From assembly GCA_014649555.1 (NCBI GenBank), contig BMTG01000006.1:248001-312000 (forward strand): 64,000 bases of DNA. The letters run 5' to 3'. The translations under genes were made by a program, and so were the position numbers. Under the pieces are notes generated by a model that saw only the letters and a program-made list of their open reading frames with translations, was not told the origin of the DNA and searched no databases. The stretch is from Streptomyces globisporus (GTDB lineage Bacteria; Actinomycetota; Actinomycetes; Streptomycetales; Streptomycetaceae). This document shows positions 58,535 to 64,000 of this stretch, one piece after another; the first letter of the stretch is position 1; every line of letters begins with the position of its first letter.

Positions 58535-59472
58535 CCTCGAAGGGGGCGAGGGGCAATCGGCCGTCCGCCCGCGAGCGTGTCGGCGGCCTCCGCCGCCACC
58601 GCCTCGGCCACGGTCGCCAGGGCGGGTGAGTCCAGCTTCCACTGCTGCCAGTGCAGCGGCACGTCCACGGTGCGGTCCGGGGTGAGCAGCACCAGCCGGC
58701 CGTCGCCCAGCAACGGCTCCGCCTGGACGTCGGGCACCATGCCCCAGCCCATGCCCGCCGCCACGGCGCTCGCGAACCCCTCCGAGCTGGGCACCAGATG
58801 ACGCCGGGAGCTCGCCCGGGCCCCGGGGACGAGCCGGCGCACGAACGAGTCCTGCAGGTCGTCGCGCCGGTCGAAGCTGACCACCGGGGCGTCCTCGATC
58901 AGTTCGCGCACATCGGTGCCCGCCCGTCTCCCCAGCCACCGGTCGGCGAAGCCGGGTTCGGCCACCGGCAGATACCGCATCCGGCCGAGCCTGCGCACCG
59001 AGCACCCCGTCACCGCCTCCGGTGACGAGGTCACCGCGGCCATCACCAGCCCTTCCCGCAGCAGGGTGGCCGTATGGTCCTGGTCCTCCCGGTGCAGTTC
59101 GTAGGCGAGGTCGAGCTCCTGCGGTACGCGCCGCAGGGCGGGCAGGAACCAGGTCGCCAGGGAATCGGAGTTCACCGCGATCGACAGGAGCGTCGGTTCG
59201 CCGGGCCCGGACATCCCGAGCGCCGTCCGCGCGTCGCGCTCCAGCCGGGCGAGCTGGCGGGCGAAGCGCACCACCACCTCACCGGACTCGGTCGGCCGCA
59301 CCGGCTTCGTACGCATCAGCAGCACCCGGCCCGTGCGCTGCTCCAGTGCCTTCACCCGCTGGCTGACCGCCGACGGTGTCAGCCGCAGGACGTTCGCCGC
59401 CGCGTCGAAGGTGCCTTCGTCGACCACGGCCAGCAGTGTGCGCACCTGATCGAGAGGAAGCTCGGACATCAT
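58531..59472 (-). CDS. argP: LysR-family regulator ArgP/LysG
   Basis: A 313-residue LysR regulator. The helix-turn-helix is in the first 60 residues (LLAVVDEGTFDAAANVLRLTPSAVSQRVKALEQ), and the effector domain follows. The DEGTFDAAANVLRLTPSAVSQRVKALE stretch is characteristic of ArgP/LysG, which activates a basic amino acid exporter when lysine or arginine is high. It is divergent from the LysE-type gene, the standard arrangement. ATG ATG allows a start at 59472 or 59469. Confidence 0.94.
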   Translation of the reverse strand: MMSELPLDQVRTLLAVVDEGTFDAAANVLRLTPSAVSQRVKALEQRTGRVLLMRTKPVRPTESGEVVVRFARQLARLERDARTALGMSGPGEPTLLSIAVNSDSLATWFLPALRRVPQELDLAYELHREDQDHTATLLREGLVMAAVTSSPEAVTGCSVRRLGRMRYLPVAEPGFADRWLGRRAGTDVRELIEDAPVVSFDRRDDLQDSFVRRLVPGARASSRRHLVPSSEGFASAVAAGMGWGMVPDVQAEPLLGDGRLVLLTPDRTVDVPLHWQQWKLDSPALATVAEAVAAEAADTLAGGRPIAPRPLRG

Positions 59473-59476
59473 GGAT

Positions 59477-59502
59477 GCTAATGATACGTAAGAATCTTTA
59501 GC
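59477..59502. promoter_or_regulatory. Candidate ArgP operator
   Basis: GCTAA (59477-59481) and TTAGC (59498-59502) are inverted repeats that enclose the AT-rich TGATACGTAAGAATCT. It is in the 67-base gap between the divergent argP and lysE starts, as expected for a LysR-type T-N11-A site. Confidence 0.45.
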
Positions 59503-59539
59503 TGGACGCCGCAACTCTGTGCTCCGTAGCGTCGGCCGC

Positions 59540-60151
59540 ATGACGAACGCCCTGACCACCGCGGCCGCCGGATTCGGTACCGGCCTCTCCCTCATCGTCG
59601 CCATCGGCGCCCAGAACGCCCTGGTGCTGCGCCAGGGGGTCCGCCGGGACGGCGTGCTCGCGGTGGTCGGCATCTGCGCCCTGTCCGACGCGGTCCTCAT
59701 CACGCTGGGGGTCGCCGGCGTCGGCGCGGTCGTCGTCGCCTGGCCCTCGGCACTGACCGTCGTGGGCCTGCTCGGCGGCCTGTTCCTGATCGGCTACGGG
59801 CTGCTCGCCGCCCGCCGCGTACTGCGCCCGTCCGCGCTGCACGCGTCGGACGCCCCGGCCGCGTCGCGCCGGGGTGTCGTGCTGACCTGCCTGGCGATGA
59901 CCTGGCTTAACCCGCACGTGTATCTCGACACCGTGTTCCTGCTGGGGTCCGTCGCCGCCGACCAGGGACCCCTGCGCTGGACCTTCGGCCTCGGCGCGAT
60001 CCTCGCCAGCCTGTGCTGGTTCGCGGCGCTCGGCTACGGAGCCCGGCTGCTGAGCGGAGTCCTTGCCCGCCCCTCCGCGTGGCGGGTGCTGGACGGCCTG
60101 GTCGCCGTGATGATGATCGGCCTCGGTACGAAACTGGCGCTGGGCGCCTGA
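59540..60151 (+). CDS. lysE: LysE/ArgO-type amino acid exporter
   Basis: A 203-residue membrane protein with five to six helices. The family start FGTGLSLIVAIGAQNALVLRQGVRR and the TWLNPHVYLDTVFLLG motif are characteristic of LysE/ArgO, exporters of lysine and arginine. It is divergent from the ArgP-type regulator and should be induced when these amino acids accumulate. It ends 53 bases before the convergent quinone oxidoreductase. Confidence 0.95.
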   Translation: MTNALTTAAAGFGTGLSLIVAIGAQNALVLRQGVRRDGVLAVVGICALSDAVLITLGVAGVGAVVVAWPSALTVVGLLGGLFLIGYGLLAARRVLRPSALHASDAPAASRRGVVLTCLAMTWLNPHVYLDTVFLLGSVAADQGPLRWTFGLGAILASLCWFAALGYGARLLSGVLARPSAWRVLDGLVAVMMIGLGTKLALGA

Positions 60152-60203
60152 ACGCCCGGCCGCCCGCCCCGTACACGGAGCGGGCGGCCGGGCGCGCCGC
60201 GTT

Positions 60204-61154
60204 CTACGACACCACGAGGACGAGCTTGCCGGTGGTGCGGCCCGTCTCGCCCAGCGCGTGCGCCTTCGCCGCCTCGGCCAGCGGGAAGGCCGCCTCGACA
60301 TGGGCGCGCAGCTCACCGGCCCGGACCAGGCCGGCGATGGCCGTCATACCCGCGTGATCGGCCTCGACCAGCAGGTTCTCCACCCGGATCTCCCGTGCGG
60401 CGGCCTTCGCCGCCTCCGCCGGGTCGCCGCCCGGCAGCAGCGACACGAGCGTGCCGCCCGGGCGCAGGACGTCCAGTGAACGCGCCCGCGTCTCGCCCGA
60501 GAGCGGGTCGAGCACCATGTCGACATCGCTCACCGCGTCCCCGAAGTCCACGGTGCGGTAGTCGATGACCTCGTCCGCCCCGAGCCCGCGCACGAAATCG
60601 TGCTTGGCGGCGCTCGCGGTGCCGATGACGTACGCCCCCAGCGACTTGGCGATCTGCACGGCGAGGTGGCCGACCCCGCCCGCGGCGGCGTGGATCAGGA
60701 CCCGCTGCCCGGGGCGCACGTCCGCCGTGTCGACGAGCGCCTGGCGGGCGGTGAGCGCTGCGAGCGGGAGGGCCGCCGCCTGGACGTGGTCCACACCCTC
60801 GGGCTTGTGGGCGAAGGCACGGGCCGGGCCGACCGCGAATTCGGCGTGGGAGCCGACGCCGTACGGGTAGGGCAGCATGCCGAACACCTCGTCGCCCGGC
60901 TTGAAGAGGGTCACTCCGAAGCCCACCGACTCGACGACCCCGGACACGTCCCAGCCCAGGACGAGCGGCAGCCGGTCCAGGAACATCGCCTGGCCCCGGT
61001 GCTTCCAGTCCGTGGGGTTCACTCCGGCCGCCCGGACGGCGACCACGATCTGACTCGGCCCCGCCACGGGCCGGGGGAGCCGGACCTCCTCCAGTACCTC
61101 GGGGCCTCCGTAGACGTTCTGGCTGATGGCGCGCATGCTCTCGTTCTTCGTCAT
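60204..61154 (-). CDS. Zinc-free NADPH:quinone oxidoreductase (MDR family)
   Basis: A 316-residue medium-chain reductase of the QOR type. Marks are GVNPTDWKHRG near the N-terminus, GWDVSGVVESVG, and the nucleotide-binding AAAGGVGHLAVQIAKSLGA. Zinc-ligand cysteines are lacking. It would reduce quinones or alpha,beta-unsaturated carbonyls with NADPH in the cytosol. The start is ATG 61154 (an alternative ATG lies at 61136). It is divergent from the GlxA-type regulator across a 69-base gap holding two palindromes, so it is the likely target of that regulator. Confidence 0.92.
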   Translation of the reverse strand: MTKNESMRAISQNVYGGPEVLEEVRLPRPVAGPSQIVVAVRAAGVNPTDWKHRGQAMFLDRLPLVLGWDVSGVVESVGFGVTLFKPGDEVFGMLPYPYGVGSHAEFAVGPARAFAHKPEGVDHVQAAALPLAALTARQALVDTADVRPGQRVLIHAAAGGVGHLAVQIAKSLGAYVIGTASAAKHDFVRGLGADEVIDYRTVDFGDAVSDVDMVLDPLSGETRARSLDVLRPGGTLVSLLPGGDPAEAAKAAAREIRVENLLVEADHAGMTAIAGLVRAGELRAHVEAAFPLAEAAKAHALGETGRTTGKLVLVVS

Positions 61155-61166
61155 ACGTCCAGCCTC

Positions 61167-61204
61167 ACGCCTGGCCGCCAGGCGTACCATGGCATGATTG
61201 CCAT
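61167..61204. promoter_or_regulatory. Two palindromes in the quinone oxidoreductase/GlxA intergenic region
   Basis: ACGCCTGGC-C-GCCAGGCGT at 61167-61185 is a perfect 9-1-9 palindrome. ATGGCA-TGAT-TGCCAT at 61189-61204 is a perfect 6-4-6 palindrome. Both have a TGGC/GCCA core. They fill most of the 69 bases between the two divergent starts. Confidence 0.6.
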
Positions 61205-61223
61205 CTTTCGACAGGATCGTGCC

Positions 61224-62189
61224 ATGGGAAACGTGCACCGCGTCGTCGTACTCGCCCTGGACGGGGTGTATCCGTTCGAGCTCGGCATCCCGAGCCGGGT
61301 CCTCGACGCGGCCGACGGTCGCTACTCCGTCGTGACCTGCACGGTGGACGGCCGGCCCGTGCGCACCAACGCCGACTTCTCGGTCACCGTCGAGCACGGC
61401 CCGGAGGTGCTGGCGACGGCCGACACCCTCGTCATCCCGCCCTTCGACACCTCACTCCTCACCCGTGAGGCGCCCGCGCCCGCCGTCGCGGCGCTCGCGG
61501 CCGTACGCCCCGGCACCCGCATCGTGTCCATCTGCACCGGCGCCTTCCTCCTCGCCTCGGCCGGACTGCTGGACGGCCGGCGGGCCACCACCCACTGGGC
61601 GCTCGCGGAGCTCTTCCGGTCCTGGTACCCCCAGGTGCTGCTGGACCCGGACGTCCTCTTCGTCGACGACGGCGACGTGCTGACCTCGGCCGGCGCGGCG
61701 TCCGGGGTCGACGTCTGCCTGCACCTCGTCCGCGCGGACCACGGCAGCGAGGTCGCCAACCGGGTCGCCCGGCTCTGCGTCGTACCGCCGTGGCGCGACG
61801 GGGGGCAGGCCCAGTACATCGAGCAGCCCGTGCCCGATCCGGCGGCGAACGGCACCGCCGCGACCCGCGACTGGGCACTGCGGAACCTCCACGAACCGCT
61901 GAGCCTGGCAAGCCTCGCCGACCACGCCCGGATGAGCCTGCGCACCTTCGTCCGGCGCTTCAACGAGGAGGTCGGCATGAGCCCGGGCCGCTGGATCGTC
62001 CAGCAGCGGGTCGACCGGGCCCGGCATCTCCTGGAGTCCACGGACCTGGCGGTGGACGAGATCGCCGGCCGGGTCGGCTTCGCCACCGGAGCCTCGCTGC
62101 GCCAGCACCTGCACGCCGCCATCGGCGTCACTCCACTGGCCTACCGGCGTACGTTCCGCGGTGCGGTCCTCGCGGCGGGGCGGCCGTAG
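61224..62189 (+). CDS. GlxA-family AraC-type transcriptional regulator
   Basis: A 321-residue regulator. An N-terminal DJ-1/PfpI-like domain (about 5-170, with ICTGAFLLASAGLLDGRRATTHW) is followed by an AraC DNA-binding domain of two helix-turn-helices (LASLADHARMSLRTFVRRF, VDEIAGRVGFATGASLRQHL). Cys105 in SICTGAF is at the nucleophile-elbow position of the DJ-1 fold. Such regulators often control reductases or catabolic genes beside them. Divergent from the quinone oxidoreductase gene. Confidence 0.94.
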   Translation: MGNVHRVVVLALDGVYPFELGIPSRVLDAADGRYSVVTCTVDGRPVRTNADFSVTVEHGPEVLATADTLVIPPFDTSLLTREAPAPAVAALAAVRPGTRIVSICTGAFLLASAGLLDGRRATTHWALAELFRSWYPQVLLDPDVLFVDDGDVLTSAGAASGVDVCLHLVRADHGSEVANRVARLCVVPPWRDGGQAQYIEQPVPDPAANGTAATRDWALRNLHEPLSLASLADHARMSLRTFVRRFNEEVGMSPGRWIVQQRVDRARHLLESTDLAVDEIAGRVGFATGASLRQHLHAAIGVTPLAYRRTFRGAVLAAGRP

Positions 62190-62212
62190 GGGTCGGTCGG
62201 GCCCCGGCCGGT

Positions 62213-62851
62213 TCAGTCCTCCGGGGCCAGGCGGCCGAGGCGTTCGGCGCGCGCGGGGGTCAGATCGAGGGCGGTGAGGATCGAGGGCGCGGCGATGCTG
62301 GGAAGTATGTGCTGCTGCAGCGTGATGTGGCGGCGCTGCAGATCCCGGTAGTTGGTGAGAGTCTGGGATACGGCCTGGGTGCCCGTGAATGCGGCAACGT
62401 ACAGGTCCGCCGTCTCGGTGGGGTTGACGTGGGGGAGCAGCTCACCGTTGTGTTTGGCCTGCGCGAGGAGGTGATGGGTGGCTTCCTGCCAGCGGAGGAA
62501 AGGGCCGCTGCGGTCGAGGCCCTGCGCCTGCTGGTCCATGGAGAGGCGCACGCCCGCCCGGGCGAGGAGACTGGTCTGCAGGCGGTGGCTGAACAGCATC
62601 CCCAGATCGATGAGTTCCTGGAGCTTGAGGGAGTGCTCCGGAACGGTCTGCGGCGGCTCCTGGGCGTCGAGAACACCGAGCGCGAGATCTTCCTTGGACG
62701 GAAAATGAAAGTAGAGAGCGCCTTTCGTGACGTCGGCGCTTTTCAGTATTTCCGTGATCGTCGCGGCTTGATATCCGTATTTCTCGAAAGCCTGCGCCGC
62801 TGCCATCAGGATTGCCTGGCGGGTGCGGATCGCCCGGTCCTGCTTGGCCAT
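62213..62851 (-). CDS. Gamma-butyrolactone receptor (ArpA/ScbR family)
   Basis: A 212-residue TetR-type repressor. The helix-turn-helix covers about 8-56 (AFEKYGYQAATITEILKSADVTKGALYFHF), nearly the ArpA/ScbR signature. Trp121 in PFLRWQEA matches the ligand-pocket tryptophan (Trp119 in ArpA), so it is likely a true receptor, not a pseudo-receptor. Ligand binding would release it from DNA and switch on antibiotic genes. AAAGGAGACAGG before the ATG fixes the start. Divergent from the AfsA-like gene. Confidence 0.93.
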   Translation of the reverse strand: MAKQDRAIRTRQAILMAAAQAFEKYGYQAATITEILKSADVTKGALYFHFPSKEDLALGVLDAQEPPQTVPEHSLKLQELIDLGMLFSHRLQTSLLARAGVRLSMDQQAQGLDRSGPFLRWQEATHHLLAQAKHNGELLPHVNPTETADLYVAAFTGTQAVSQTLTNYRDLQRRHITLQQHILPSIAAPSILTALDLTPARAERLGRLAPED

Positions 62852-62881
62852 CCTGTCTCCTTTGCTGGGCCGGATGGCCCG

Positions 62882-62903
62882 GGAAACGGCCGGGACGGTA
62901 TGG
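62882..62903. promoter_or_regulatory. ARE-like site upstream of the butyrolactone receptor gene
   Basis: GGAAACGGCCGGGACGGTATGG resembles autoregulatory elements bound by ArpA/ScbR proteins (AAACCG-N-CGGTATGT type). The right half GACGGTATG fits well and the left half lacks one C. It starts 31 bases upstream of the receptor ATG. Confidence 0.5.
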
Positions 62904-62937
62904 GGAGGGGCGGCCCTGCCGGGGATAGAAAAAAAAC

Positions 62938-62961
62938 CGCTGAGTCTGTATCTTATCAGCG
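62938..62961. promoter_or_regulatory. Inverted repeat in the promoter of the AfsA-like gene
   Basis: CGCTGA (62938-62943) pairs with TCAGCG (62956-62961) around an AT-rich 12-base spacer that includes TATCTT (62949-62954), a possible -10. It sits next to a run of eight or more A residues. It is 50-74 bases before the AfsA-like ATG. Confidence 0.45.
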
Positions 62962-63011
62962 CACGTGCATCGCAGGAACGGCTCGCCATCACATGACCCC
63001 TGGGGGGAGTT

Positions 63012-63953
63012 ATGCCCGAAGCAGCAGCCCTGATCGACTCGGTGCCGGCAATGGATTCGGAGGCCGACATGGTGCATCCCGTGGGGATCGACATGGTGCA
63101 CCGGACCAGGCCGGAGGACGCTTTTCCGCGTAACTGGGTGCGCCTTGCGCACGATCGGTTCTCGGTGGCGGCCGTCCTGCCGCACGATCACCCGTTCTTC
63201 GCCCCGCTCGGCGACCGGCACGACCCGCTGCTGGTCGCCGAAGCGATGCGCCAGGCGGCCATGCTCGCCTTCCACGCCGGCTACGGCGTTCCGCTCGGCT
63301 ACCACTTCCTGATGGCGGACCTCGACTACGTATGCCACCAGGACCACTGGGGCGTCGGCGGAGTTCCCACCGAGATAGACGTCGAGGTGTTCTGCTCCGA
63401 CCTGAAGTGGCGGAGCGGACTGCCCGTGCAGGGGCGCGTGGGCTGGGCGGTGCACCGGGACGGGGAGTTGGCGGCCACGGGGATGGGCGCGACCCGCTTC
63501 ACCAGCCCCAAGGTGTACCGGCGGATGCGCGGCGACGCCCCCGCCGAGGGGATATCGATACCGGAGGCGGCGCCGGTCGCCGCCGCCCATGCCGGCCGGA
63601 GCCGGACCGAGGACGTGGTCCTGTCGGACACCGGCCGCGACGGCGTCTGGGAGCTGCGTGTGGACACCCGGCACCCGACGCTGTTCCAGCGTCCCAACGA
63701 CCATGTCCCGGGCATGCTGCTGCTGGAGGCGGCCCGCCAGGCGGCCTGCCTCGCGGCGGGGCCCGGCGGCATCGTTCCGGCGGAGGCGAGCAGCCGGTTC
63801 CACCGGTACGCCGAGTTCGGCAGCCCGTGCTGGATCAGCGCGGTGATCCTGCCGGAAGAGGCCGAGGACACGGTGACGGTCCAGGTGACAGGCCGTCAGA
63901 ATGACCAGCCGGTGTTCTCCACACTCCTGTCCGGCCCGCGGGCCGACGGCTGA
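63012..63953 (+). CDS. AfsA/ScbA-like gamma-butyrolactone synthase
   Basis: A 313-residue protein with two AfsA hotdog-like domains: about 25-175 (MVHRTRPEDAFPRNWVRL, AEAMRQAAMLAFHAGYGVPLGYHFLM) and 200-305 (HPTLFQRPNDHVPGMLLLEAARQAACLA). AfsA enzymes condense a beta-ketoacyl-ACP with dihydroxyacetone phosphate, the first step of A-factor-type hormone synthesis. The length equals that of ScbA. GGGGGGAG at about 63002-63009 precedes the ATG. It is divergent from the receptor gene and followed after 14 bases by an SDR gene, so a complete signal synthesis unit is likely. Confidence 0.94.
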   Translation: MPEAAALIDSVPAMDSEADMVHPVGIDMVHRTRPEDAFPRNWVRLAHDRFSVAAVLPHDHPFFAPLGDRHDPLLVAEAMRQAAMLAFHAGYGVPLGYHFLMADLDYVCHQDHWGVGGVPTEIDVEVFCSDLKWRSGLPVQGRVGWAVHRDGELAATGMGATRFTSPKVYRRMRGDAPAEGISIPEAAPVAAAHAGRSRTEDVVLSDTGRDGVWELRVDTRHPTLFQRPNDHVPGMLLLEAARQAACLAAGPGGIVPAEASSRFHRYAEFGSPCWISAVILPEEAEDTVTVQVTGRQNDQPVFSTLLSGPRADG

Positions 63954-63967
63954 GAGGTTCCACGCCA

Positions 63968-64000
63968 GTGATTCTCGTGACGGGTGCGACCGGAGCGGTG
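63968..64000 (+). CDS. Start of an NAD(P)-binding SDR/NmrA-like protein (cut by window edge)
   Basis: Only 11 codons are visible, starting GTG (MILVTGATGAV). The VTGATGAV run is the N-terminal nucleotide-binding motif of atypical SDR/NmrA proteins. It begins 14 bases after the AfsA-like stop. In butyrolactone clusters such a gene often encodes the reductase or epimerase that finishes the signal (ScbB/JadW2 type). Confidence 0.6.
   Translation, partial: MILVTGATGAV

Overview
The window is high-GC actinobacterial DNA and almost certainly comes from a Streptomyces chromosome. It carries a two-domain geosmin synthase, a gamma-butyrolactone receptor paired with an AfsA-type butenolide synthase, a sugar importer without its own ATPase, zinc-independent paralogues of ribosomal proteins L33 and L31, mycothiol-transferase-like DinB proteins, and a DasR-type site in front of a chitin-active monooxygenase. 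No tRNA, rRNA, insertion sequence, phage gene or CRISPR array was recognised.

Left part (1-14100) is specialised metabolism. The tail of a PaaN-like aldehyde dehydrogenase and a short ATPase-LuxR regulator read rightward. An operon of a 2406-residue NRPS (C-A-T-C-A-T-TE), a FAD monooxygenase and a short-chain dehydrogenase reads leftward. The first adenylation domain carries the exact serine code and the second a proline-like code. A Ser-Pro bimodular NRPS with a thioesterase, translationally coupled to a flavin monooxygenase, is the hallmark of bacterial pyrrolizidine alkaloid pathways (pyrrolizixenamide, legonmycin, bohemamine) and of brabantamide. Two related 16-bp sites lie in the NRPS promoter region. 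Geosmin synthase lies upstream behind a perfect 15-bp hairpin terminator.

Middle part (14100-36700) is mostly chromosomal housekeeping with regulatory islands: a secreted lytic transglycosylase; a kinase-fold phosphotransferase divergent from a TPR regulator; a PAS-SpoIIE phosphatase; the L33/L31 pair behind a possible Zur box; several membrane proteins, one VanZ-like with a Lys/Ala/Thr repeat tail; a WYL regulator facing a DinB gene across a 31-bp dyad; an AA10 lytic polysaccharide monooxygenase; a secreted TNT-domain NADase with a tiny downstream gene that may be its immunity factor; signal peptidase I; and the fructose PTS (fruR-fruK-fruA) with HPr and a phosphatase-like protein.

Right part (36800-64000) holds a PepSY lipoprotein, an epoxide hydrolase-like enzyme, a serine carboxypeptidase, a STAND ATPase without a DNA-binding domain, an F420-type oxidoreductase, and an alpha-glucoside import and hydrolysis operon. 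It continues with an acyltransferase, a GH114 protein, an OmpR-type two-component system, an O-methyltransferase directly behind an iron box, an ArgP/LysE pair, and a quinone oxidoreductase divergent from a GlxA-type AraC regulator with two palindromes between them. It ends in a gamma-butyrolactone unit (ArpA/ScbR-like receptor, AfsA/ScbA-like synthase, start of an SDR gene) cut by the window edge.
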